Below, one piece after another: positions 25,081 through 38,600 of a stretch of 64,000 bases of DNA (its first letter is position 1; every line of letters starts with the position of its first letter). Origin of the DNA: Argopecten irradians (Eukaryota > Mollusca > Bivalvia > Pectinida > Pectinidae); NCBI RefSeq assembly GCF_041381155.1, contig NC_091142.1:21166362-21230361 (forward strand), read 5' to 3'. The notes under the pieces are model-generated. The model was given only the letters and a program-made list of their open reading frames with translations. It was not told where the DNA came from and did no database searches. A program made the translations under genes and the position numbers.

Positions 25081-25969
25081 TGGTTGGTAACATTTTCTCA
25101 TAACGAATTTGTAAAAATAAACGTAAATTTATATGGTTAATGAGAGAACGAACTACGAATTGTGGTTGTAACATTGCTATTCAATCAGTCATATGTGAAT
25201 TTCTACTATCGGCACAAGGAAAGTTAATATAATCATCATTTTTGTCTGAATTTTGTTTTTACTATTAACACAACAACTGTTTCTTTTTTTATCTTATTAT
25301 GTTCCTTGGATATCAGCTGGATTACACTGTTTGTCAGTCTGTCAAGTTCGGAGGACTTTTTCTAAACGACTAGAATTATAATTCCTTCTTGGGACATACG
25401 ATAACGTTGCTTTATTCCTTGTGTATGCGATATGTTGCAGCCAATACCAGACGTAGGTTTGAAATAATATGATTTATTTCATTATAATAGTATATCATAG
25501 AGTATATCATACATTATATTAAATCGATATTCCAATTGAAAATCCCAAAATAACTGATAATAAGTTGTCCCATTTAATTCAATTGTCAAGTTATACTGAA
25601 AATTCACATATGACTGATTGAATAGCAATGTTTCAACGACAATGTTATATCGTCAAATCAGACAAAAATGTCAAATAAATTTAGCTACTTGAACACTGGT
25701 GTTTTGGCAACTTCGAAAACTCCAGTGTGTAAGCGTGCGTCAGCCTCACCTCGCTGCACAATAACAGTCACAAAGAGAACAAATACTTCTATTACCTGAC
25801 TCTCTATTTAAGTGTATATTACGCATTTTGGCCTGTTTTATTGTTAAATCCGTTTACACGACCAAAACTTCGTAAACATCAGCCAGGGTGTAAAAGTCGA
25901 CTGTTGCACCGTACTGTTACATGCGTGAAAAGTATGCGCAGACATTTCCCCCGTGCGGGACTCAAGCGT

Positions 25970-26345
25970 TATTCGGATCCAGATTGTTTATTGTCGTCTG
26001 CGGAAAGTGGCTGAACCCAACAGTGACAGCTGCAGATTTCAGGATTTTCCGAACAGGATTTTGATTTATTGATGGAAAATAGGGACTCTTTAAGTACCAA
26101 GAATGTAATCAAGGGAGCTGTCAACAGATCAACGAAATATTGCGAAAAGAAAGACTTTCCCGTGATAGATGAAACATGCAGCAACGCAGAATTGAACGGG
26201 TTTCTGTGCAAATTCCCGTGGAAATTACGTCGCACTGAGAACGAAAGATGACAATCTCTATACCAAAAAGTCATTTCTTTCCATAAGATCTGGGCTACAA
26301 AAACACTTTGAGAAGAAGGCACATGTTGACATTGTAAACCATCCT
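25970..26345 (+). pseudogene. KIAA1958/Crypton-like fragment, frameshifted
   Basis: The plus-strand reading FSEQDFDLLMENRDS, then KNVIKGAVNRSTKYCEKKDF, then IDETCSNAELNG, and after a frame change LYTKKSFLSIRSGLQKHFEK, resembles the N-terminal core-binding region of Crypton-derived proteins (KIAA1958, ZMYM and QRICH1 group). These derive from tyrosine recombinases. A TGA and frame changes interrupt it, and there is no catalytic part. It is probably a dead transposon or retro-fragment in an intron of the micro-exon gene. The minus-strand ORF over it is a shadow. Confidence 0.5.
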
Positions 26346-26971
26346 GACTTCAGTAGGTCATGTAAAATAGTTTGGATCAAAATGTTTGTTACTTTCGATG
26401 TAATAAATATGAAATCATCCATAATTTGTTGCTTCGCCTATCCTTCTTACTATAATTTGTTCAGTTTCTTAAATAGTGAGTCAGGTAATAAATCATTTAT
26501 TTCATTGGTACTGGGGGAACAGTCAAATCATTGCCCCGAGGTAGCAGGGAAGACCTAGGAAACTGTTGCCTGAGGCTTGGTTTGACAGAATCCAACTGGG
26601 ACGCTTTCAGTGTACAACAAAATTCATCATTCTCACTAACCGGCTACACATGTCATGTACATTGAATTTATTATTTTCATGTATCAGATTGACATACATT
26701 TTACCGGATAAACATATATACATCTGTTAAATGTAGGAGCGTTTTTCACATTTACGGCGAAATAATTTATTTTTAATTGTATTTATACTATATCCAACTC
26801 TCTGATAGGCAGATTGTTTTTCTTCATATACTATGACGAAAAACTACTCAATCCGAGAAATAGAGACATCGACCTTGCATATTGATTTAGAAAACAAATC
26901 CCATTGGAAAATCATTGGAATGATACGTTTAAACGTATTTTATGTTATCAAGTAGTCTGAAAAATTAATTA

Positions 26972-27093
26972 TAAGCATTGATGTAACTATTTTTTAATTT
27001 CATTGGGTTATGAAATAAATTTTGTTTGCAAATTGTGCGAGTCCGCGTAGCGGATTCTTACAAGAGTCTCTCAAATAGTTACATCAATGCTTA
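26972..27093. mobile_element. 122-bp MITE-like element, 21-bp perfect terminal inverted repeats
   Basis: The arm taagcattgatgtaactattt at 26,972-26,992 is repeated inverted at 27,073-27,093. The internal part includes gtccgcgtagcggat, itself a small palindrome. Confidence 0.7.
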
Positions 27094-28900
27094 AATATAT
27101 GTATGTGATTAAAGTATGTTTTGCTATATTCTTCTCAAATAACTACTGTATAGTTGTTTATGTTGCCACTGACTTACATTTCGCTTAACTCACAGATCAT
27201 GGTATTACATATAACGTCATGTTACGTAAATGACGCTTGTAAAGGCTGTAAAGGTGTATCTCGAAAAAATAATTAAACCACCGTCAATAAGTTACACCAT
27301 TTACACCGGCGAAAATAGGCAACTATACAGCAATAAAATGAAATATAATTTGTTTTATTTGATTATACTCGACAGTTAACATCTTTAAAGGCACAATATA
27401 CGTTTTTTTTCAGTTTATTTTGTTATCACAAAAATTTTCAAGAACATAACTACGTTTTCTCTGCATAAAATGTTGATTAAAGCCAGGTAAGATGTAACTG
27501 AGACCAACTGTGAAGTTTCGAAAAAAAAAATTAAAAAATTGATGTGTCCCAAAATAACTACAAAACGAAACTTTACGCAGAATTTCACGGAAGCACTCGA
27601 TTTCCGGAAAATATCACATGACCCGGTCGATATAGGCTATGGGCCTATGTACGAAACGCTTCGGTAATTGTCGGTTTTACAATTGCGACTGTTTCAAGAT
27701 GGCAAGTATGTTTACAAAACGATTTTTGAATGTTCGATATCATAAGTTCATCTGCAAAAATCAATATCATAATACACGTCTTTTATCTTTATTCTAGGTC
27801 ATTGGAACAATATTTGATCATTGTTTATGTTTATTTACAAAACAAAAACTAAAATGTTACGTATATTTGGCCTTTAAAGATGCTCTAACGCCGACAGAGC
27901 ATAAATGATTCTCAGAATTTGAACATTAATTGTGTTTAACCGTGTATATATAAGTCTAGTTAACACAAACAAATAATGTGAAATTATTTATTTGCTTCTG
28001 ATGCATGTTCAATCAAAGCTTCATTCAATATAGCATATAGTGCCACTTATTTTTTTTTTGGGATGCTATTTATTATTTTTAATGTTTTGATCTTGAAGTA
28101 AAATAAAAACCTCAGACTTTTCAAAGGTGGTAATGGTGTAAAATGAGTAACTTTTTATATATATATATTTTTTTTTATTTTTGAAGAGATTTTACATGGG
28201 TACAAAAAGCATTTACATATGATATTCAATATTCATAATTTAAATCGTAATTTTCATTTATAAACTTTGAATTTCTCTTATACAGTAAACCACGTTATTT
28301 ACACTGGCTGTTAGATATAATGCACTCTCAAGGTGTTCATTTAAAAAATAAAGTTTACTCTCTCTGTAGATATATATATATATGCATTATATATATTGAT
28401 TAGTTATTACGTGTTTTTACATCTATATAATCACTCGACTGAATTATATCAAATCTGAAAAGGAGAAAAAATAGTTGCCGTGTAGACAAAGTGGTTTACA
28501 GTACCAGGTATTCCCTATACAATATGATAGTAATTTTCTTGAGTTTTAATTGAACGATTAAAGACAAACAATTGCAAGTTGCACCCTTTTAGAAAAGCAA
28601 AAGAAGAGATTAAGTAAAAAAGAAGAATAGTAGAAAGAACTGAGAGAAAGAAGAAGAGGCAATGGACTGAAAAGGCTCATCATTCTCAATGAGATTTATA
28701 AAATCATATGTAAAAAGATTAGATACCACACTAAAAAACTTTCCCATTTCCTCCACTCGTTGACAAATTTCATTATATGTGTTTCACCCTTGGTGGTTGC
28801 AATGTATTTTTCAGTCCTGTACATATCCTTCAAAAGATTTTTAAACGCATTCATTGATAAACCAATTTGGAGACATCTAGCACTATAAATGTATTACTTT
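27094..28900. other. Intron; AT-rich repeats, no gene
   Basis: It contains poly-T (about 28,157-28,185), TA runs (about 28,368-28,384) and possibly the 3' UTR and tail of the minus-strand LINE. I see no exon. Confidence 0.4.
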
Positions 28901-28949
28901 AGTACTAAACTGACAACATTATCTGTATGATTTTTTTACAGTTAGAGAG

Positions 28950-31900
28950 TCCAAAAATAAAGGATTCCTTATTAAACCTAAATGGAATTAAATGTATCTC
29001 TAACATGGATTCAAAATTTGATAGGAATAACTGAACATTTCCACAGTCCCATTAAGTATGAAAAATTAGTCTCAATTTCGGGTTTACACTGATGACAGTA
29101 AGGAGTGTCCAAAAGGCCTATTTTAAACAGATAGGAATTTGTGGTTAAAATATACTGATTAATTCTAAACTGAAGCCGCCATTGCAATTTTGTGCTTCTG
29201 GACTGATAAAAGGAATTATGTATTTTTGTCCTCAAACCAAAAATATCATCCCATTTTTTTTCTTCCTGTAGCAACAGTAGTATTCTGGCAAAGTACCTTA
29301 TAAAAATCACTTGCTCCTTTTTATGCTTAACAAATATTTCTAAGGTTTTTTGGGATGAATGGGTAATTTAAATCCTATTGGAAATTTCATCTGATGAGAA
29401 AGTGTTTTTAATGGCATTGATTTCACCTTGCTATGTAAGAAAATCTGTATGCATATTAAATTTGTTTAAACTCATATAAAGTGTAAAACACACCATTTTC
29501 ACTATTTTTTATCATATCATTCAGGATTAGAACACCTTTCTGAAACCATTCTTTATAAAAAAAACTTCTATTGTTAATTTTTATTGATTCATTATGCCAA
29601 ATAGGAAATTTAAGAACATTATCATTTTTCTTTTTAATGTTTTCAGACTTTAAAGTAAGTTTACACCAACTTTTGAAAACATTTTTACAAACCAGGTTTT
29701 TTACAGTTTTGTTGAAATTTTGAAATATAATCACTACCACAATGCGCTAATATGTTTTCATTACCAAACCTTTTAAAAATACAAGCTCCATTTTCCCTCT
29801 GATGTGTACAACCTACCTATCCATGTTAGTTTCAGGGAGTCAATAAAGGATTCTAAATGAATCATTTTAAGTCCACCCTCATGGAAACTTTTAATAGTTA
29901 TTTCTCTTTTTTATATTCTGAGATTTACCATTCAATAAAAAAAGTTATAGAGTTCTATATTCATTTTTTTAAATAGGCTATCCAGATTCGGCAATGTTAT
30001 GAATAGATGATTAAGTTGAGATATCAGAAGAGACTTGATAATATGTATTTTGCTAACAGGTGTGAAATTTCTTCTCTTTCGGGTATTTATCAAAGATTTA
30101 AGTGTAACAATTTTTTTATCATAGTTCAGTCTGAGTATTCTATGTAAATCAACACTAAAGTCTATACTTAAAACTGTAAATTTTGTTATACCCCATTGCA
30201 AATTCCATTTTAGGATATATATATATATTCACTATATGTTTTACTACCAATCCACACAACTTGCGTTTTTCTTTTGTTTATTTTCAGACCAGAGATTTTT
30301 GCATAGTTATTAAGCTCGTTCACGGATTCCTTCAAAGATATTTTCCTACCGTCTAAAATAAGAGAAGTATCATCCACATATTGGGAAAAAACTATTGGAA
30401 TACTCTCTCTATTTATACCTTTGATATTCTTATTTTTTCTAATTATAATCGCAAGTATTTCGACACATAAAATAAATATATAGGGAGCAATAGGGTCACC
30501 CTGACGACAGCCTCTTTTGACTTCAAAGAAGTTTGAAAGATTTCCACCTTGATTTATATAAGAAAGTGCATTTGAGTGCAAAACTTTTATCCATTTACAA
30601 ATATCGGGACCAAAATTAAAAAAGAGAGAACACAGTTAATAAATTTCAAACTAACAGAATCAAAAGTCTTTTCAAAATCTATAATTAAAAGCATACAGGG
30701 TATATATATATCATCCGCATATTCCATAATGTCATAGATCAATCTAGTATTTTCACCTATATACCTACCTACAATAAAACCTGTCTGATCTCTACTTATC
30801 AATTTGTTAAGAAAAAAATTCAACCTACACGCAATTGAGCCAGATTCAATTTAATACACAATATTAAGCAATGAGATTGGTCTCCAGTTTTTTTTAAAAA
30901 GTGTCTAGGTTTATCTCCTTTTGGTATACATGTTACAATTCCCTGCCTTTGAGTTATAGATGATTCTTCTTTTATAAAACCATACTTAATAGACCTAACA
31001 ATGAAGTGTCCTATTTTTCCCAAAAAACATTTTAAAAATTCTACAGTGAAGCCATGGGAACAAGGACTATTGGCATTCTTTATTTATTAGTATTAGCAGC
31101 TTCCTCAAAAGAAAAAAATTCCCTCTAACAACATTGATTCTGTCTGATTTAGTTTTGGAACATCATTATCATTATTTAAAAAAGTATCAAGATCAATATC
31201 TTTCTCTATAATTGGAATTATTTTTGAAGTATAGTTCCGATTTTCTAGGTTAAAAAACATACTTGGTAGGTTTTTCACCTTCAATCCATTTGGCTTTGGA
31301 ACGTATGGTATTACCCTTCAGTTTATGTTGCCTTATTTTTTCTAACTCTTTCTTTTTTTCATCTAATTCTTCAAAATCATGATTGTCCTCTTTTGCCTCT
31401 TAATATCTAATAGACTCTATAAGAGTATCTTCCTCAATATTTTGTTGTTTTTTCTTGAAGGATGAAAAAGATATTGTTTTCCCTCTAATTTCAAGTAGGA
31501 GTGTTTTTAAAAAAATGATCATTAATTCGAAACTGAATATCACTATCAGAAATGTTCTCAAGAGAATCAATGTTATATGCTGGAATAGCATATTGTATTT
31601 TTACTTCTGATATAAGCTTATTTATTGTGTCTAAGTATTCTCTATCATGCAAAAGCGAATTATTAAACTTCCATAAACCTTTACCTTTTTAAAATCATTA
31701 AATTTAATTGATATATTTGGTGATGAATGGTCTGTACGGTATCCGGTATCTATATTAGAGCTCTGTATATTGCCTATCATGTTTCCTGATACTAAAAAAA
31801 AGTCAAGACGTGCTTGTTTTAAGGGGTTAGATCTTCTCCATGTGTATGTTCTAGTGTCTGGATGATGTTGTCGGTATATATCAAATAATCCTAGTTCTTC

Positions 31901-32235
31901 AATCATCTCAATAATTGTATCTCTAGCTTTTCGGTTGTTTGTCTCTTTATAACTTTGATCATAGTCTAGGTCTGGGTCTAAGACTAGATTATAGTCTCCA
32001 CAAATAATATGAAACTCATTATAAAAATTGAAAACAGCATCTAAAACTTTGTTGTAAAAATCAGGCGTGTCTGTATTCGGCCCATACACTGTTATTAAAG
32101 TTATTCTTTTCCCACTAATTGATGAGTCTAGAGCTATGAAATTCCCTTCAGTATCCTTCCTTTCCTTGACAATTTTAAATTCAAAATTATTATTGAATAA
32201 GATTGCTACCCCTCTCGAGTTTGACTTAAAATTTT
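28950..32235 (-). mobile_element. 5'-truncated L1/Tx1-like LINE, decayed ORF2
   Basis: Read on the minus strand in pieces, this is a non-LTR retrotransposon ORF2. About 32,235-31,631 is the second half of an apurinic endonuclease domain (VYGPNTDTPDFY, CGDYNLVLD, RLDFFLVS, TDHSSPN). A linker follows, then reverse transcriptase at about 31,020-30,210 (RQGDPIAPYIF and the catalytic box QYVDDT). Post-RT sequence (NYDKK...TPVSKIHIIKSLLISQLN) covers 30,201-29,932, and a C-terminal region with LQFRINQYILTTNSYLFK and CHQC covers 29,456-29,011. Several frameshifts and stops separate the pieces, so it is inactive. The first part of the endonuclease is missing at about 32,235, as expected for a 5'-truncated insertion. 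The 3' end is unclear. It sits antisense to the window but in the same orientation as the host gene. Confidence 0.85.
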
Positions 32236-32392
32236 TGTAATTGAAGAAGATTACTTATTCGTCTGCTTTTGTTTTTTATTGAGAAAGAAATACTATTTGT
32301 CAGGGGTGGAGCACATTTAAAAGGTTGTTATGAATGTAATTTAGTGTACAATTTGTTGTATAACCAACGCCTAAAGTAGGAAAAATCACATA

Positions 32393-32545
32393 ATAGAAAC
32401 GTGTTAGAAAACCATTTAGAAAACCTTTTACGTACGTTACATTATGGAAACGCGTAAGAAAACATCTAGAAAACCTTTTACGTACGTCACACTATGGAAA
32501 TGTGTTATAAAAACACATGGAAAACCTTTTACGTACGTTATCCCT
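32393..32545. repeat. Tandem repeat, about 56-70 bp unit, three copies
   Basis: Three copies of the phrase gaaaaccttttacgtacgt, each preceded by a variable atggaaacgtgtta-like half, precede exon 5 of the micro-exon gene on its donor side. Confidence 0.7.
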
Positions 32546-32580
32546 TATACACACCGGGCTATGATTTGATTCGTTCATAC

Positions 32581-32646
32581 CTTTGAGATTTCTGTCTGCT
32601 GCTAAAGAGATTCCCTGGAAACGGCCATTTTTCATGGTATTTATAA
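32581..32646 (-). CDS. Micro-exon gene: exon 5, third 66-nt unit
   Basis: The acceptor is a clean pyrimidine tract, acattttttt cag, and the donor is AAAG|GTATGAACG. The exon is 66 nt and phase 1-1. It encodes INTMKNGRFQGISLAADRNL-KG. It resembles exons 3 and 4 in length, phase and the central NG position. It lies just beyond the 5' side of the LINE insertion, so the LINE sits in the next intron. Confidence 0.55.
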
Positions 32647-33697
32647 CTGAAAAAAATGTTACTTAAATCAACCGTTTGAATATGGTAGTGAATATGAATC
32701 TATTGACATTGTTTTATTTCATTTGAATTAAATATGATGAACCACGCATAAATCTCCGTAACAAATTATCTAATTTTATTTACAACCATTACTTATTAAT
32801 TTCTGTTATTGCTTATCTGTTGTTGTTTTTTTACTTAAATAAGAGTTAACAATATTGCGCTAAATTTGATTAGCCGCATACCGTTTCATAATAAAACATT
32901 TTGTATCTCTTACATAATTGGCTGTAAATGTATTTTGAATCTAAATTAATATTTTCGTCATAATCAGTTTGACCAAAAATGTTAGCGGATAAAAGGCAGC
33001 TAAGCCTTTAGCTTGATTTATGCATCTTAGACACAAATCAATAGAACTAGTATTGCGTATTTTGGTATATGTGGTTTTATGAGTGATGTCCCTCAATCGG
33101 CCAATATTGAATTATTCCTCATTAACAATCGGCGTCTATTTTTGGATTACTCACTGGATGTTTGGTCGATTATCATGTGGAATGTTGAAGGCCCCTCTCA
33201 TAAGTCAGCCATATTGAATTTTGAAGATAAGAACTAAATGTTTAACACGCTTTATTATACAGAAAATAACACACTCTCTTCCTCCCATACCTTAAGCCTG
33301 ATTTTGGATAATTGGTCCCCTGTTTCTCAATATTTTTTTTAAGTTTGGACCATGTAGTTTTTTTATTACATTGCAATTTGCTTTTGTGTGGAATATGCAT
33401 ATTAATAAATTGATAGATAGCTTGCCTTGCGATGGATATTTTATAGATATTCATTAACATATATTAATAAGTTAACTTGAAATAAAGCTCATATAATGAT
33501 TAACGAATTTCATAGGTAGTAGTTTCATGCAATTTATGGAAAACAATACAATACACCGAATGTGCAATGTATGAAACACAATAAAATACACCATAAAGTG
33601 TCTTGATATTGCGAAAAATAGAACTCATTAATCCATTATATATGCAGACATTCATATAATTGGTAACAAAACTAAGGAAATATGATTATAAACCCCT

Positions 33698-34175
33698 GCG
33701 AGATGGTATTCATGATATTATGAATATTCATGAATGATTCATGAACTTTCAAGAATATTAGCAGATTGTGGTTCATGAAAAAAAGTTCATGAATATTCAT
33801 CAAATGACTCTCATGAACTATTCATGAAGTTTTATGAATCCATGAAACATTCATGATTGTTCATGATCAATGTGTCAAGAATTATCCATGAAGTTTTATG
33901 CATGACTTATATTCATTAAAATTCTTCAAAATGAATGAAGATGTTTCCCCTGCGAGATGGTATTCATGACATCTTGAATATTCATGAATGATTCATGACC
34001 TTTCAAGAATATTCGCAGTTAGTGATTCATGAACAAAAGTTCATGAATATTCATCAAATGACTCTCATGAACATCAATGTGTCAATAATTATCCAGGAAG
34101 TTTTATGCATTACTGATATTCATTAAAATATTCATGAATAATTGAAGAATATTCATGAATTTTATTCATGAATAA
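33698..34175. repeat. Duplicated TTCATGAA-rich block, about 250 bp x 2
   Basis: Both halves begin cctgcgagatggtattcatg (33,698 and 33,949) and run in parallel with small changes. They are packed with attcatgaat/ttcatgaa palindromes on both strands. Confidence 0.85.
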
Positions 34176-34622
34176 TTCATGAAAGCTCAGTAATATCATT
34201 CTGTTATAATAATGGGAATATCCGTTTGACATGTGTACAATTGACTCACGAATTAAATGATGTTACTATAACCTCATATTTAAGCAACAGTGTCTGTTTT
34301 AAGCTGTAACGTCTCGAACTTTACGGACGACAGACAGATAAACAGAAAACAGAAAGACAATTTAAGAATTTTGAAGGTCCAACTTCTTTGCACAAAATGA
34401 GATGAAGACAAGCGATGTAAAATTATTAATATTCCAAAGATTAAGCCTTAAATTTTGAAAAACATTATATGAAGACGTTAGACGGACGTTGTAAAAACAC
34501 AACCCCATACTTTCATTTGCAATTTTACAGCAATCTAAATACAACGTTGGATCGGACCTAATAAAAACGTCCTCCGGATGTTGTGTGTCCGCTGGGACCT
34601 GTATAATTTATTTTGTTTATAC

Positions 34623-34688
34623 CTGGAAGAAGACTGGTATCTGTAGAGTCAGAACGCCTTGCCTGGTAACCTCCATTTTCCTCGGCAT
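34623..34688 (-). CDS. Micro-exon gene: exon 4, 66-nt phase 1-1 unit
   Basis: The acceptor is attacag and the donor CCAG|GTATAAACA. The exon is 66 nt and phase 1-1. It encodes D-AEENGGYQARRSDSTD followed by TSLLPG. It shares length, phase and the A-x-E-N-G core with exon 3, which indicates exon duplication. The C-terminal half is rich in Ser and Thr. Confidence 0.6.
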
Positions 34689-35120
34689 CTGTAATCGGAA
34701 AATTATTTTCAATCCCATTGAGTAAAAGTTGATTGATATGAAACTATTGAAAAATGTTTTATTTGATTTCTAGTAAGCAATATAAATATCGTGAATTAGT
34801 TACAAACATATAATAGCGAAATTTTACGCCAACGAAATTAAACAATTGAACAAATATACAACGATTTATTGTTTTCATAAGATTATATCCGACAATTAAC
34901 AATGTATTTTAAAATGGTTGTATGTGCATTGTGTTGTATACAAACGCCTCAAACTAACATCAACTTATTCCGTGTGTACTCCTATAATCTCTGACCGTGA
35001 CAAATGTGCCTAATGTTCAATTAAAGTTCAAAGGTGACTTTAGTATGGAGTCGTGTAACCACCATAATTGTTGTACTGGCGTTTTCCATTATATTCATGT
35101 ATGATTTGTTTCTTTTATAC

Positions 35121-35186
35121 CTGTGAGATATTTGGTTTCTGTTTTGTCGATAGACAAGCCTTGTTGAAATCCATTTTCCTTGGCAT
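35121..35186 (-). CDS. Micro-exon gene: exon 3, 66-nt phase 1-1 unit
   Basis: The acceptor is attacag and the donor CACAG|GTATAAAAG. The exon is 66 nt and phase 1-1. It encodes D-AKENGFQQGLSIDKTE followed by TKYLTG. It is paralogous to the exon at 34,623-34,688: same length, same phase, the same start ATGCC and a shared A-x-E-N-G core. Confidence 0.6.
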
Positions 35187-35597
35187 CTGTAATACGGAAA
35201 TTATTGCATATACATTGTGTGAATGTATTAATAGATATATAACTATTGAATGTGTTTTATTTCATCTGTAGTTAGTATGATGATTCACGCATAAAATAAA
35301 TTACCTAATTATCATTATAACTACTTCGATAACTCGTATAATCATTGTATTTATCTCACTGCATTTTTTCTAGATATTTTAATTACACCCAGTTATTTTA
35401 AACCAAAAGATGAAAAACATAGAGGATAAGCTCTTTAGAAAGTAATATATGTTTTGACATAATATCCTGCAATTGTTTAATGTCTTTTAGAATCAATTTT
35501 ACTCCTTATGTAATTGATAGCAAACACATTTGTGATAATTAATATTATAAGAAACGACTGACGATTTTAGGAGAGAAACAATGCTTTCCATACTTAC

Positions 35598-35671
35598 CTT
35601 GAGTCCTGTTTGATGCATCGTTATTGGGGTCAGTATCGTTGTCTGAGGCTTCATGTATATTTTCCTTTTCC
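35598..35671 (-). CDS. Micro-exon gene: exon 2, acidic/Asn-rich
   Basis: The acceptor is tattttcag and the donor CAAG|GTAAGTATGG is strong. The exon is 74 nt, starting with 1 nt and ending with 1 nt of split codons. It encodes EKENIHEASDNDTDP and continues NNDASNRTQG, a hydrophilic, probably disordered segment. A second open frame exists across the same stretch, but only this one links to the exons on both sides. Confidence 0.55.
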
Positions 35672-38600
35672 CTGAAAATATATAGGCCGATATTGATTGC
35701 AGGGAATATGTCAATTCAATGTTATTACTGAGAAATCATCGAAAATTAAGAATAAGCTACCTATCTTGTATGGAATTTCAAGACAGGACTCACAAAAATA
35801 CCATATGCTATGAAGACATATATATATTTTTGATTACGTTGCTGCAACAGTTTACAACAGAAAAATAAAACATCGTATTTCCCTGGGGCGCATGCCCCTA
35901 TGATGACCTCTCGTCCCCCTTCCGATTGTACAACAATGACGAGCGAAGGGTAAAACTTCATTTTTTACTTATCGCAAATTTAAGTATTATTTAACCCATA
36001 ATAGTGAATCGTGAATTTACGGTATAATAAAAAATAGTAAATAGTTAAGATATTTCCCTTGGACAATTCCTCGGGAAATAAAACACCTTCGGGTAAATAA
36101 CCTTTGAGACCACACTCCCACCGGGTCCATAAATGCATAGTATGTACTACCTGTGGTCTTATTTACAAAGTGGATTCCACAATAATCTGGATTCAAATGT
36201 TGTCAAACGAAAACATAAATGCTCATTTAAACATGAATGGAATGTTTCATTACAATTGATCCAGTAGTTTTGGAAGCGTAGTTCGGAGAGAATGTAGAGT
36301 GAAGTGACTTCTTATATATATATATACACATATATGGTCCCCATTATTACTACCGTTGGTGGAGCACTGTAGGGAGAATTGTAGGAACATTTCTTTATTG
36401 TCTATAGTGACCTGGTGACCATGGCAAACATTTTTTGACACATGTTAAAATTGACCTTGCAGTTTAGAAGGATTTGTTCAAACAAATTTGTTCTTTGGAC
36501 AGACACATAGACAAGTTGATTCCACTATGCCTCTCTAACTTTGTTAACTACTCTCCACTAGACTTCGCTCCGAAGATAAAACGACATATCAGGACTATTG
36601 ATCTTGTCAATTTGATTAGATACTACTTATAACGTTCAAGGGATCTTCTTTTCCAGAATATTTTTGCCATTAGTTGTTAACTGGATGTTGAAACGCGAAA
36701 TAGACTTTTAAAGCAGACGCTGTGGATTTTGCCGGTACATCCATCATGACGTCAGTCTATCGATGGAACTTCAAATTTCATATGTGAGTTATTATCTAGA
36801 CGTTACAGTTGAATTGAAACGTGATCAAACTATTTCTTTCGTGTGCCTTTTCAATGCTGAATGCTTCCTTAACAATAACAAAACTTCCTTTCCACCTTGT
36901 TTCCATTGTAAACCGAAGGGAATCCCGTGTCTTAATGAGCCAAGCATTTTGTCGATTGAATAAATTAATCAGAGCTTACTTTGTCAGGATTTCGATGAAG
37001 ATGCTGACCTTAGCTCTCTTACAATTTATGAGCGCAGCCTTGCGGAAAGAAATGCTACTAATCATGCGATTCACGCTACACAAGACAGTATCCTAAGTCG
37101 CATTCACGGGCATCACAAAATATTTACAATTGTATCAGTTCGTAATGGCAACAGTCGTAAAAGATAAACACGCAAAATAGATTGATACAATAGATTTACA
37201 TTTTGTCTTAAAGCATAACTTCATAGTTGTTAATATGACACTGTCGCTTCGAAATTTCCCGCTTGGCAATGAAGAACGACTTTGCGATATACATGGTATA
37301 TAGCCGCAGTAGGCTTTGGGTGGAAATAGATGATATTAGTAGGTAAACTGTATTATCGGGCTTGCCTCGTGCGTAAATTATATGCTTTCTGAAGTCAACT
37401 TTCTTCTAGCAAACTGAAATTTTATCTGAAATGTCAGCAAAGCTAATGTGTAACTTATACACCACTTACTATGTTATCTTTAATTCAATCGAGGTAATGT
37501 TATAAAATTTCATTCATGTAAGACATGTAATCTCAATATCGGAAATAAAGAATCTATCTGACTATCTGTTTGCCTGTCTTTCTGCCTATAAGGCTAATAT
37601 TTCAATATAAAAGTGACTTCTAACAGTGAATCAGTGCATACAATTTAGCAATACAGACAGAAACACATATAAAAGTAGTCAATCGTCTGACGAGTTAGGG
37701 TAGAAAACTCTTTCACCTCTTTTTGATATATATGTCATCTAAAATGCATTCATAACAACTACTGTATATGCATGTACTACTATTTTGTAGGAGTTAATAA
37801 AAACCAAACATCGGATCAATAATAGTATTCTATAATTAATAACATACACTTACACTTTTTCATTTAATATATTCAATATGCCCATTCACATATATATCAA
37901 ATAAGTTAAATTATAGGATGGTTAATTTGTAACAAGGGCCGCCAAGTATTGGTCCAAATGATCCCACAGTGACTGCGTCCAGTAGAAAACAACCATAAAA
38001 TTACATGGCTGTGTTTGCATTAGTTACACATTCATGTAGCCTCAATGTCTTTCAACGAAATGTTCTGGGCGCAGCCATTATGGAATCATTTCCACTAATA
38101 AATCCGTTCTTACAAAACCTTTCCCATGATTCTAATTAATATGTAATATAAATGTGAAATTATATATTAAATATAACTTTTTTTTCCATATCACTACGAA
38201 ATTAAAACAAACAATAATATTAATGACATGTATATAGTGATCATTTATCGTATCAGTTACGCTGTATAAAATGAAAGATAGGTTTGATAATTTTATCTGT
38301 AATAATGGAGTCGACTAACCTATATCCAAGTTATCCTATCTTATCTGAACCTGAATGTGTGTGTGTGTGTTTGTTTATTTATTCACTGGCTTGTCTATGT
38401 GAATGTTATACAGGCACAAATGGTTGTACGAGTGTTGACAGATAAAAGATATGGCCTATATTTTAATGCTGCATTACCTGGATAACCGTGTTCTTTATAT
38501 TTGCATTTATACTCACTCAATAATATAAATTAGTATTGCATATAATTTGTGTTATATATTCAGCACTTTTGAATTTGTATTCAAAATTTTGTTTTTCATA

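Noticed and set aside
25969-26322. 117-codon minus-strand ORF
   Set aside because: It is the antisense shadow of the KIAA1958/Crypton-like fragment, which makes sense on the plus strand.
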